Program-made: the position numbers and the translations under genes
Source: Myxococcota bacterium
GTDB lineage: Bacteria; Myxococcota_A; UBA9160; UBA4427
DNA length: 37,600 nucleotides
Direction: 5' to 3'
Assembly: GCA_030748735.1 (NCBI GenBank)
Contig: JASMLK010000069.1
Location: 1 to 37,600 of the forward strand
Shown here: positions 23,830-31,307 of the stretch, piece by piece
How the letters are laid out: every line of letters starts with the position of its first letter
Position numbering within the stretch: position 1 is the first letter of the stretch
Notes under the pieces: generated by a model
Database searches by the model: none
The model's input: the letters and a program-made list of their open reading frames with translations, nothing else
Told to the model about the DNA's origin: nothing

Positions 23830-24173
23830 CTCGAAGACCGGGCGCGCACCGCTGTTGCGCGCTGCGTCATCACCGCGATCGTCGTCGCTGCTGCGGCGTC
23901 CATCCTGGTTCGTTCGGTTCTTTCGGGCCTGTAGCCAGCGTCTCGCGGAGGCTCCCGCTGTTTGGGCCCGGCGAGGATAGCCGCCCGGCCAAGGGACATC
24001 CGCGTCGGTTGGAAAGCCGAATGAAGAAGTCTGGCGTCACGGGCGAGCGGCTGGGGCGCAGAGTCCGCTGCTCGGCGATTGCGTATGCCTGCCGCTGAGT
24101 TGCCAGTCTCGCGCCGACGCGGATGTCTGGCGACGGGACACCGCCTGCGGCGCGCGCGTGATAACCTCGGGCC
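23830..24173. other. Region upstream of the FHA and sigma-like genes
   Basis: This 344-bp stretch carries the start-less minus-strand extension of the FHA frame (to about 24020, closed by TGA further upstream) and then the presumed promoter of the plus-strand sigma-like gene. I see no other gene, repeat or convincing promoter. Confidence 0.35.
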
Positions 24174-25238
24174 GTGGTATCGACCTCCGACAGCGCCCAC
24201 CCTGCGCGCCCGGCCTCGCGCGCGCAGGGTCCGGGGCGTGATAGCGCTCCGCCTGCCCCTGTAGCGAGCGACACGGTTCCCTGGCTTGCCCAGCTGCGGG
24301 CCGGGTCGCCGGAAGCACTGGTGCGCGCGGCGCGCGTGGTCACGGGCGTGCTCGTCGAGTACCGCTCCTACGACTTCGAAGACCGCTGGGACGTCTTCGT
24401 CCAGAGCGCGATCGGGCAGTTGTTGCGCGACGCGCGCAGAGCGCGCGGCCACGACGACGCCGAGCTACAGCGCATTGCCCGGCAGCGTCTGCGCGGCAGC
24501 CTGGCAGATGCAGCGGGTTGGAAGCGCGACGGCGAGCTCCCCTGGTGTGAGCAACGACGTGTTCGGGAGCGTGCCAGCGGCGGCCTCTGCGAACAGGTCG
24601 AATACTTCCAACGCGAGATTGCAAAGCTCCCAGAGCAGCGTTCACTCGTCTTGCGCGACGTGTTCGGTGAGGGACGCAACTTCGATCAGGTCGCGGCGCA
24701 CCGGAAGATCCCGCTGCGTATGGTGAAGCGCTTCCTGCGGGAGAGCATCTGGGACCTGCGCGAACGGGGCCTCGCACGCGAGCGCCGTGAAGCCTGCAAG
24801 GACGACCGGGTGAAGAGCTGCCTCAAAAGCCTGGAACTCGACCTGCCGGCGTTTCTCGTCGAACCGCAGCTCGAGGCGTGGCGTGACTTTCGCGCTCACT
24901 ATCCCGTTTGCGAAGACTGTTCGGCCGTGGTGTCGAATTGGAGCCAGGTGGAGATGCTCGTCCGACGGGCATGTGGCGGGTCGGACGCACACCCGACCGA
25001 GCGAGACCTGATTGCGCTGCATCGAGAAGGCGAGGGGTTGGCGTATACGCAGTACGTCGCCCTGATGCAACACCTCGACAGTTGTCCCCACTGCAGCGAA
25101 GCGATGACGCTGGTGTCTCGCTTCGACGGCCGGCCCTACGAAGCGGCGCTCATTCGCATGGCGGACAGCGCACGAACCGTACGCCGGCGGCGCCTGCAGA
25201 ACTGGTTCGGTCGACTGCGCGCCCAGTTCGCTCCCTGA
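24174..25238 (+). CDS. Sigma-factor-like protein with two C-terminal HxxxCxxC zinc motifs
   Basis: A 354-residue protein that I read as a fusion of a divergent sigma-70/ECF module with anti-sigma-type zinc motifs. After a Pro/Ala-rich leader, residues 70-150 are helical and could hold a sigma2-like region. LPEQRSLVLRDVFGEG followed by FDQVAAHRKIPLRMVKR (about 153-190) resembles the sigma4 helix-turn-helix used for -35 binding. The C-terminal part has HYPVCEDC (H242, C246, C249) and HLDSCPHC (H300, C304, C307), each matching the H-x3-C-x2-C signature of zinc-binding anti-sigma (ZAS) domains. The last 40 residues are Arg-rich, and no membrane helix is present. The start GTG 24174 has no strong Shine-Dalgarno. 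An auto-inhibited or redox-responsive regulator is plausible but inferred. No partner anti-sigma gene adjoins it. Confidence 0.6.
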   Translation: MVSTSDSAHPARPASRAQGPGRDSAPPAPVASDTVPWLAQLRAGSPEALVRAARVVTGVLVEYRSYDFEDRWDVFVQSAIGQLLRDARRARGHDDAELQRIARQRLRGSLADAAGWKRDGELPWCEQRRVRERASGGLCEQVEYFQREIAKLPEQRSLVLRDVFGEGRNFDQVAAHRKIPLRMVKRFLRESIWDLRERGLARERREACKDDRVKSCLKSLELDLPAFLVEPQLEAWRDFRAHYPVCEDCSAVVSNWSQVEMLVRRACGGSDAHPTERDLIALHREGEGLAYTQYVALMQHLDSCPHCSEAMTLVSRFDGRPYEAALIRMADSARTVRRRRLQNWFGRLRAQFAP

Positions 25239-25344
25239 GTATCCGTGGGGTCCGGATCGTCTCTTGCCGCAGCGTGGGGAAGAAGATGGCGCACTCGATC
25301 ACGTGCGCGGCGGCTGTCACGTAGAAGGTGAGGCGGCCCGCGGT

Positions 25345-26298
25345 TCAGCTGGCGACTTCGTCTCGGTACCACGCCCACAACCGGGCCAGCCCGTCGGCGA
25401 CGCGTGTCTGGGGGTCGTAGCCGAGCAGCCGGCGCGCCTTGTCGACGTTCGCGAAGGTGATCTTCGGCTCGCTTGCCGGAGCCTCGGGGGTGTCGAGGAT
25501 CGCCTTCTTGCCGACGAGTTCTTCGACGGTCGTCACGAAGTCACTCATCAAGACGGGCTCGCCGCGGCCGAGGTTGATGATCTCGTAGCCGAGCGGGGTC
25601 TCGAGTGCCGCGATCACTCCGGCCACGATGTCGTCGATGTACGTCCAGTCGCGCTTCATGCTGCCGCCGTCGAAGAGCGTGATCTCTTCGCCCCGGTAGA
25701 TCCGGTCGGTGACCATGAAGGGCATCATGTCCGGACGGCCACGGGGCCCGTACACGCTGAAGAAGCGCACGGCGGTGAAGTTCGTGTCGTGAAGATTCGT
25801 GTAGGTGTGTCCGAGGACTTCGACGGCCTTCTTCGAGGCTGGGTAGGGCGCAAGCGGGTGATTGCAGGGGTCGTTCTCTTCGAAGGGGAGCTGCTCGGTC
25901 TTGCCGTAGGCCGAGGAGGTCGAGGCGAAGACGAAGCGGTCGCAATCGTGCTTGCGCGCCGCTTCGAGCAGGTTGATCGAGCCCGTGATGTTGACGTCGG
26001 TATAGAGCGGCGCGCGCCCGATCGAGTAACGGACGTTGCCGTACGCCGCGAGGTGGGCGATGGCTTCGGGTCGGTGGTTCGCAACGAGCTCTTCCATCCC
26101 TGCTGCATCGGTGATGTCGGCTTCGACGAGGGTGCATCCCGCATGGCCGGCAAGCCCCGTGATGTTGGCCCGCTTGCGTGCCGGATCGTAGAAATCGTTG
26201 AAGTTGTCGACGGCGACGACTTCATCGCCCCGCGCGAGCAACGTGTCGCACAGGTTCGAGCCGATGAACCCGGCGGCTCCCGTGACGAGGACCTTCAT
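25345..26298 (-). CDS. NAD-dependent nucleotide-sugar epimerase (UDP-glucuronate 4-epimerase-like)
   Basis: A 317-residue extended short-chain dehydrogenase. VLVTGAAGFIGSNLCDTLL gives GxxGxxG for NAD at the N-terminus, VAVDNFNDFYDPARKRANI the acidic residue and the loop typical of UDP-glucuronate 4-epimerases, HLAAYGNVRYSIGRAPLY the conserved substrate region, STSSAYGKTEQLPF the catalytic Ser/Thr block and YPASKKAVEVL the YxxxK. VRFFSVYGPRGRPDMMPFM is also diagnostic of UDP-GlcA/UDP-Glc 4-epimerases. It would supply UDP-galacturonate or a similar precursor for surface polysaccharide in the cytoplasm. AGGTGA lies directly before ATG 26298. A short unknown gene ends 10 bp upstream, so the two probably share a transcript. 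The AMP-dependent ligase gene is divergent. Confidence 0.9.
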   Translation of the reverse strand: MKVLVTGAAGFIGSNLCDTLLARGDEVVAVDNFNDFYDPARKRANITGLAGHAGCTLVEADITDAAGMEELVANHRPEAIAHLAAYGNVRYSIGRAPLYTDVNITGSINLLEAARKHDCDRFVFASTSSAYGKTEQLPFEENDPCNHPLAPYPASKKAVEVLGHTYTNLHDTNFTAVRFFSVYGPRGRPDMMPFMVTDRIYRGEEITLFDGGSMKRDWTYIDDIVAGVIAALETPLGYEIINLGRGEPVLMSDFVTTVEELVGKKAILDTPEAPASEPKITFANVDKARRLLGYDPQTRVADGLARLWAWYRDEVAS

Positions 26299-26308
26299 TC
26301 AATCACCT

Positions 26309-26539
26309 TCATTCCGGCATCCGCACGCCCTTCGATTGAGGGCCGCTGGTGCCGCGTGCAACGGGGGGGCAAGGCGTCGAACGGTAGCGCTTGGTTGGTC
26401 GGGCGTAATCGCTTGCCACCGGTCGCAACACCTTGTCGTGATAGGCGTCGATCGAGTCGAAGACGGGGCGTGCGTCGTTCGACTTTGCAGTCAGGTCGGC
26501 GAGGATGCTGATGCCCTGCTTTCGGAAGCCGTTCGCCAT
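26309..26539 (-). CDS. Short unrecognised protein upstream of the epimerase
   Basis: A frame of 76 residues beginning MANGFRKQGISILADLTAK and ending SKGVRMPE. The first 55 residues show the GC3 bias of real genes here and a sensible amphipathic pattern (ARPVFDSIDAYHDKVLRPV). The rest is Pro/Ser/Thr-rich and may be spurious. Only 10 bp separate it from the epimerase start. The ribosome-binding site is weak (GAAAGAAG, 12 bases away), and the frame continues upstream into the 7-bp tandem repeat. It may be a small gene or the 3' remnant of a longer gene. I do not recognise the family. Confidence 0.4.
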   Translation of the reverse strand: MANGFRKQGISILADLTAKSNDARPVFDSIDAYHDKVLRPVASDYARPTKRYRSTPCPPVARGTSGPQSKGVRMPE

Positions 26540-26570
26540 GGTGCGGAGTGCTTCTTTCGAGGAATTCGCT

Positions 26571-26597
26571 CGAGGCACGAGGCACGAGGCACGAGGC
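26571..26597. repeat. 7-bp tandem repeat (AGGCACG)
   Basis: AGGCACG occurs three times head to tail at 26573-26593, followed by a partial AGGC. It lies between the divergent small gene and ligase gene. It could be a slippage-prone tract or a regulatory array. Confidence 0.6.
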
Positions 26598-26789
26598 TCC
26601 GCGGATCGAAGCGGTCGCAGCGCAGGCACACCAGCCCAAGGGGCTGCGGGGTGCCGCCACCATCGATTTCGACGGCCAGGCTTCGCCCGGTGGCCCCCGT
26701 TGCGATGGCTTCGCGGTCACCGCGCAGCAGAGGATCCATGCACTAACTTTGCGCGAACGGCGGGAAAGGACCTGACGAGGAGAGGGAAC

Positions 26790-28382
26790 TTGGGGCCAAC
26801 GATCCAGGACGCCGAAGAGCGCGACCACTACATCGAGCAGGGGTGGTGGGGGACCGAGGCGCTCAGCGACGTCGTCGCGCGACACGCGACCGAGCGTCCA
26901 GACGCGCCCGCCTATCGTTGGGGCAGGGCCGTGCTCGACTGGAAGGGTTACCACGCTCTGGGCGACACGATTGCTGCGAGGCTCGCTGGAGAAGGGGTGC
27001 GTTGCGAGGATCGCGTGCTGGTCTTCGCGCCCGACGGCGGCGGCGTGCACGGGGCCTATCTCGGGTGCGAACGAGCGGGGGCCGTTGCGGTGGGCGTGGG
27101 TTGGCGTGCGGGTGTGCGTGAACTGCGTGCATTGGTGGAGAAGACGCGGCCTCGTGCAGCGATCCTCCCGGTCGAAACGCCGCTCGGTCCGGCTGCGGCC
27201 TTGTGTCACGAACTCGAGATCGACCGAGTCCTGTTCCTCGAGCAGCTCGACGACGCGCCCCGGCCACGAAGCGGCCCCGTCGCTGAACCTGCTGGCGTAG
27301 GCGATCCCAGTTCGTTGTGGCTGATCAATTCGACGAGCGGAACGACGGGGCTTCCCAAGTGCGTGATGCAGACCCAGAACCGCTGGCGGTTCTTCCACCA
27401 GCTCGCCGTCGACTTCGGTGAACTGGGGCGAGACGCGGAGCGCTTCATGAGCGTGGTCCCCGCGCCCTTCGGCTTCGGCCTATGGACTGCGCACTTCACG
27501 CCGACCCTGCTCGGCGCTCCGTGCACCGTGCAGCAGCGCTTCGACGCGCGCGAGGCTGCAGTGCGCATCGGGGAAGAGCGCATCAGCGTGCTCTGCGCCG
27601 TGAGTTCGCAGTTCGTGATGATCCTCGACGCGGCCGAAGGTCTCGACCTCACGAGCCTGCGCGTGCTCTTCACGGGTGGAGAAAGACTGCCTCTCGAGCG
27701 CTCCCGCGAGTTCGAAGCCCGCACCGGTTGCACGGTGTTGAACTTCTACGGTTCGAACGAAACGGGGACGCTGTCGGGCACGCGGGTCGGTGACCCACTG
27801 GAGAAGCGCATCTCCACGGGGGGGCGCTGCATCGACGAGATGCAGGTGCGTCTCTACGACGAAAAGCTGAAGCGCATCTCCGGTGACGTGGGGGTGGGCA
27901 TCCCCGCCTGCCGAGGCCCCGCAACCAGCCCGGGCTACTTCAACGACCAGGACGCCAATCGCGAACTCTTCACCGAAGACGGCTGGATGCTGATGGGTGA
28001 CTTCGTCGAGATCGACGACGAGGGTTGGCTTCGCGTGATCGGCCGCTCGGCCGACTTCATCGTGCGCGGTGGCAAGAACATCAGCGCGCCGGCTGTCGAG
28101 GAAGAGGTCTGCACGCATCCCTGCGTCGTGCAGGCCGCGGCGCTCCCCGTCCCAGACCGACGACTCGGCGAAACGGTGGGCGTGTGCGTGCAGCTGCGAC
28201 CGGGGAGCGAGCTGACGCTCGAGGGGCTGTGCGAGCACCTGGCTTCGCGGGGTGTGAGTCGGGAGTGGTGGCCTCAGCACATTGCGGTGCTCGACGATTT
28301 GCCGACTTCGTCGGGGGGGAAGATTGCGAAGGGCGAATTGAGAGAGCGCGTCGAGACGCTCTTTTCGCACAGCGCCGACTGA
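26790..28382 (+). CDS. AMP-dependent acyl/aryl-CoA ligase (ANL superfamily)
   Basis: A 530-residue class I adenylate-forming enzyme that activates a carboxylic acid as acyl-AMP and usually transfers it to CoA. The P-loop is INSTSGTTGLPKCVMQTQ, the A5 block NFYGSNETGTLSGT, the A7-A8 hinge MGDFVEIDDEGWLRVIGR and FIVRGGKNISAPAVEEEV, and the C-terminal catalytic Lys lies in TSSGGKIAKGELRE. The N-terminal DHYIEQGWWGTEALSDVVAR resembles 2,3-dihydroxybenzoate-AMP and cyclohexanecarboxylate-CoA ligases, so an aromatic or alicyclic acid is as likely as a fatty acid. I chose TTG 26790 because GAGGAGAGGG precedes it by about 6 bases and the protein then begins at the conserved N-terminus; no ATG or GTG fits. 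It is divergent from the epimerase gene and convergent with the FGGY kinase gene. Confidence 0.88.
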   Translation: MGPTIQDAEERDHYIEQGWWGTEALSDVVARHATERPDAPAYRWGRAVLDWKGYHALGDTIAARLAGEGVRCEDRVLVFAPDGGGVHGAYLGCERAGAVAVGVGWRAGVRELRALVEKTRPRAAILPVETPLGPAAALCHELEIDRVLFLEQLDDAPRPRSGPVAEPAGVGDPSSLWLINSTSGTTGLPKCVMQTQNRWRFFHQLAVDFGELGRDAERFMSVVPAPFGFGLWTAHFTPTLLGAPCTVQQRFDAREAAVRIGEERISVLCAVSSQFVMILDAAEGLDLTSLRVLFTGGERLPLERSREFEARTGCTVLNFYGSNETGTLSGTRVGDPLEKRISTGGRCIDEMQVRLYDEKLKRISGDVGVGIPACRGPATSPGYFNDQDANRELFTEDGWMLMGDFVEIDDEGWLRVIGRSADFIVRGGKNISAPAVEEEVCTHPCVVQAAALPVPDRRLGETVGVCVQLRPGSELTLEGLCEHLASRGVSREWWPQHIAVLDDLPTSSGGKIAKGELRERVETLFSHSAD

Positions 28383-28450
28383 AGACACGTCGTCGCGCGT
28401 CGTCCGATCGACCGCGGATCGCTCGCACGAAGCATCGGCGATTGCCTTGC

Positions 28451-29905
28451 CTATCCGCCGTTCGACAACCCAGTGGCTTCGCGCCACTGCGCATAGCGTT
28501 CGTCGGCTTCGTCGCTGCCGATCGCGGGCTCGAAGCGGGTCTGCATGCGGGTGAGTTCGGCGAGGTCGTCGCGTGTGGCGAGCCCGCTGCCGAGCGCGGC
28601 GGCGACGCACGCTCCCAGCACGGTCGCTTCGATCTCGTGGTGTCGGTCGACGGGGCGCCCGAGAAGATCGGCCTGGATCTGAAGGAAGAAGTCGCTGACC
28701 GCGAGCCCACCATCGACGGGCAGGGCCTCGGGAACCGATAGATCCTGGATCGTCGCGGCGCCGTTCGCGATCTCGCGAATGCGAAAGGCAATGCTCTCGA
28801 GGGCTGCGCGGGCGATCTGACCGCGGCTCGAAGCGCCGCTGAGACCGACGATCGACGCGCGCCTGGTCGAATCGTTGTGCGGCGCGCCGAGTCCCTGAAG
28901 CGCCGGACAGATCGCGACGCCATCGGCGCTCGAAACCGCAGCGGCTTCGAGCACCAGTTCTGCGACCGAATCGAAGAGCCGCAGCTCCCCGACGAGCCAG
29001 TCGAGCAATCCCCCCGCCGACACCACCATGCCCTCGCTGGCGAACAACGTCTGGTCGCCCTTCGCACACTGGAGCATCGGTGTCAGGCCGCCTTCGAACG
29101 CCATGGCATCGCCGGTCGACACCATGAGCGTCGCGGACGTGCCATAGGTGGCCTTCCAGTCACCGCGTTCCCAGGCGTCGTGGGCGAACATGCCGCTCTG
29201 CTGGTCGGCCACGATGGCGCCGAGTGGAACCTTCGCTCCGATGCGGTCCGCGGCGGTCACCCCCAGATCTCCGTAGGTGTCGCAGAGCATCGGGAAGAGT
29301 TCGGGCGCGAGTCCCTGGTATTCGATGACCGCCGTGTTCCAGCTGCGCAGGCCCGCGATGTCGAGGTAACAGGTCGACCACGCGTTCGAATAGTCGGTGG
29401 CATGGATCTCGCCACCCGACAAGCAATGAACCAGGTAGCTGTCGAGTGTGCCCCAGGCGAGTTCGCCCGCTGCGCAGCGCGCCCGTCCACGCTCGGCGCC
29501 GTCGATCGCGGCTTCGAGCTTGGATACCGCCGCCAGCGGCAGGGCGAGGTGGCCGGCCGCCGCGAGTTCCGCGGCGCGGTCGATACCACGCAGGTCGGTC
29601 CAGAGGATGATCGGCGAGACGGGCTCCCCCGTCTTCTTGTCCCACACCACGACACTCGAACGCTGGGTCGTGAGGCCGAGGGTTGCGAGGTCGGACGCCT
29701 TGCATCCCGCTGCTTCGAGCGTTGCGGCAATCGTCTGTTCGACGCAGCGCCACACTGCGTGGGGGTCCTGTTCCGCGCGACCCGGTGCGGCGTGGGTCGA
29801 CGCGATCTTCGTTTGTGACCGTCCGTGCACGCGGCCGGAAAGGTCGACGACCATCGCGCGCGCACTCGACGTGCCGACGTCCAGTCCGAGGATGAGTTCA
29901 GGCAT
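28451..29905 (-). CDS. FGGY-family carbohydrate kinase, glycerol-kinase-like
   Basis: A 484-residue sugar kinase with the actin-like ATPase fold. LILGLDVGTSSARAMVVDL is the first phosphate loop, LGLTTQRSSVVVWDKKTGEP and IILWTDLRG correspond to the substrate region of glycerol kinase (TNQR...VWD...W-D-R), AIVADQQSGMFAHDAW and YGTSATLMVSTG match the GDQQ and TYGTG blocks, and LPVDGGLAVSDFFLQIQADL is the second ATP-binding signature with the FGGY consensus region. It would phosphorylate glycerol or a related polyol in the cytoplasm. It is the last gene of a three-gene operon, overlapping the upstream oxidase gene by 8 bp (start 29905, upstream stop 29898), so it is translated with GlpD and the oxidase. 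Glycerol is likely because glpD is in the operon, but several Glu/Asp positions differ from E. coli GlpK. Confidence 0.85.
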   Translation of the reverse strand: MPELILGLDVGTSSARAMVVDLSGRVHGRSQTKIASTHAAPGRAEQDPHAVWRCVEQTIAATLEAAGCKASDLATLGLTTQRSSVVVWDKKTGEPVSPIILWTDLRGIDRAAELAAAGHLALPLAAVSKLEAAIDGAERGRARCAAGELAWGTLDSYLVHCLSGGEIHATDYSNAWSTCYLDIAGLRSWNTAVIEYQGLAPELFPMLCDTYGDLGVTAADRIGAKVPLGAIVADQQSGMFAHDAWERGDWKATYGTSATLMVSTGDAMAFEGGLTPMLQCAKGDQTLFASEGMVVSAGGLLDWLVGELRLFDSVAELVLEAAAVSSADGVAICPALQGLGAPHNDSTRRASIVGLSGASSRGQIARAALESIAFRIREIANGAATIQDLSVPEALPVDGGLAVSDFFLQIQADLLGRPVDRHHEIEATVLGACVAAALGSGLATRDDLAELTRMQTRFEPAIGSDEADERYAQWREATGLSNGG

Positions 29906-31307
29906 CGGGCAGGAGGTTACCCGGGTTCATCAGGCCCTGGGGATCGATCGCTCCTTTGATCTTGCGCAGCAACGCCACACCGTTCTCGCCCAGGTCGTGG
30001 GCCAGGTAGGGCTTGCGGAGCCGACCGACGCCGTGGTGGTGGGCGATGCCGCCGCCGTGGCGCGCGGTCGCCTCCATCACGCAGCGCCAGCAGTCGAGAT
30101 AGCTGGCCTCCATGTCGGCCGAGTCTTCGTGGAGAGCCGCGAAGGTGAAGTAGAGGTTCAGCCCGGTTCGATAGACATGAGAGCTGTGTGCGGATGCCAT
30201 TCGCACGGCGTCGAGTTCCCGCAGGCTCTCGGTCGCGTCGCGGTAGACGTCCTCGATTCGCGTCCACGGCGCCGAGACTTCGATCGTGTCGACCACCAGC
30301 CTGGCCTCGAAGAGCTCCACCCAGGACGGGACGTGGTTGCGCTCTTTCATCCAGTGCTGACCAGCGCCCGGCGGCGCTTCGACGAGCCCCGCCTTTCGCG
30401 CGATCGCGTCGGTCGCTTCGATTTCGACGTCGACCCGAGCGGCGGGTCCTTCGTGAACCATCAACAGAAGGCCCTGGTCTTCGGCCGCGAAGTCCTTGAA
30501 GTTTCGGCGTGCTTCCATGGCGTCGTACTGACGCATCACCGGCGGAACCCAGCCCGTCTGGATGATCTCGCGTTGTGCCTCGAAACCCGCGGCCATCGAC
30601 GGCGTGTGGTACGCGCTGTAGACGCGCGACTCGGCCTGGCGCCGCAGTGCGAGGCTCACTCCGGTCACGATGCCCATGGTTCCTTCGGCCCCGAGCAGCA
30701 GGTGTCGCAGGTCGGGGCCAGCGGCTGCGCGCGGCGCCTTTCCCAATTCGACGAGGTCACCGTCCGGCAGGACCGCCTCGATCGAATAGACGATGTCTTC
30801 GATGTTGCCGTACGCCGTCGAGAACTGACCCGCCGCCCGCGTCGAAACCCAGCCACCGACCGAACTCATCGCGATCGACTGAGGCCAGTGCCCGATGGTG
30901 AGCCCGCGTGCAGCGACGGCTTCCTCGGCTTCGAGGCCATTGCACCCGGCGTCGAAGCTGGCGATCAGGTTCGTCTCGTCGATCTCGCGTACGCGATTCA
31001 TCGAGCCGAGGTCGACCACGATCGCGCTCTGGTCCGGTTGGATCCCGCCGCAGACGCCACTGCCCAGGCCGAAAGGCACGAGTGGGGTTCCCGTCTGCGC
31101 GGCAACGCGGACGATCGCTTGCACTTCAGCTGTCGACTCGGGCCGCACGACGACGCCCGGGCGATCGAGCGCTTCGCCCCGCCACGAGCGAAGATGGTTC
31201 AAGACCCAGTAATCGTGTCGGCGGTCGTCGCGCGCAACGTCGTCCAGTTGCACGCGCTTGTCGCCGAGTTCGTTCTTCAGCTTTTCGATCAGGCTTGCGT
31301 CGATCAC
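29898..31307 (-). CDS. FAD-linked oxidase, alkyl-dihydroxyacetonephosphate-synthase-like
   Basis: A 469-residue vanillyl-alcohol-oxidase-fold flavoprotein. PFGLGSGVCGG (78-88) is the FAD PP-loop. GGWVSTRAAGQ with the following AYGNIEDIVYSIEAVLPDG is close to the flavin segment of alkyl-DHAP synthase (AGPS), the enzyme that swaps the acyl chain of acyl-DHAP for a fatty alcohol in ether-lipid synthesis. ASAHSSHVYRTGLNLYFTF carries the conserved SHxYxxGxxxYF Tyr, and IAHHHGVGRLRKPYL gives the His triplet characteristic of AGPS. D-lactate/glycolate dehydrogenases are the main alternative, but they usually lack the HHHGVG block. It starts with ATG 31307, overlapping the GlpD stop by 4 bp (ATGA), and overlaps the kinase start by 8 bp. 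It has no N-terminal membrane segment. Confidence 0.8.
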   Translation of the reverse strand: MIDASLIEKLKNELGDKRVQLDDVARDDRRHDYWVLNHLRSWRGEALDRPGVVVRPESTAEVQAIVRVAAQTGTPLVPFGLGSGVCGGIQPDQSAIVVDLGSMNRVREIDETNLIASFDAGCNGLEAEEAVAARGLTIGHWPQSIAMSSVGGWVSTRAAGQFSTAYGNIEDIVYSIEAVLPDGDLVELGKAPRAAAGPDLRHLLLGAEGTMGIVTGVSLALRRQAESRVYSAYHTPSMAAGFEAQREIIQTGWVPPVMRQYDAMEARRNFKDFAAEDQGLLLMVHEGPAARVDVEIEATDAIARKAGLVEAPPGAGQHWMKERNHVPSWVELFEARLVVDTIEVSAPWTRIEDVYRDATESLRELDAVRMASAHSSHVYRTGLNLYFTFAALHEDSADMEASYLDCWRCVMEATARHGGGIAHHHGVGRLRKPYLAHDLGENGVALLRKIKGAIDPQGLMNPGNLLPDA

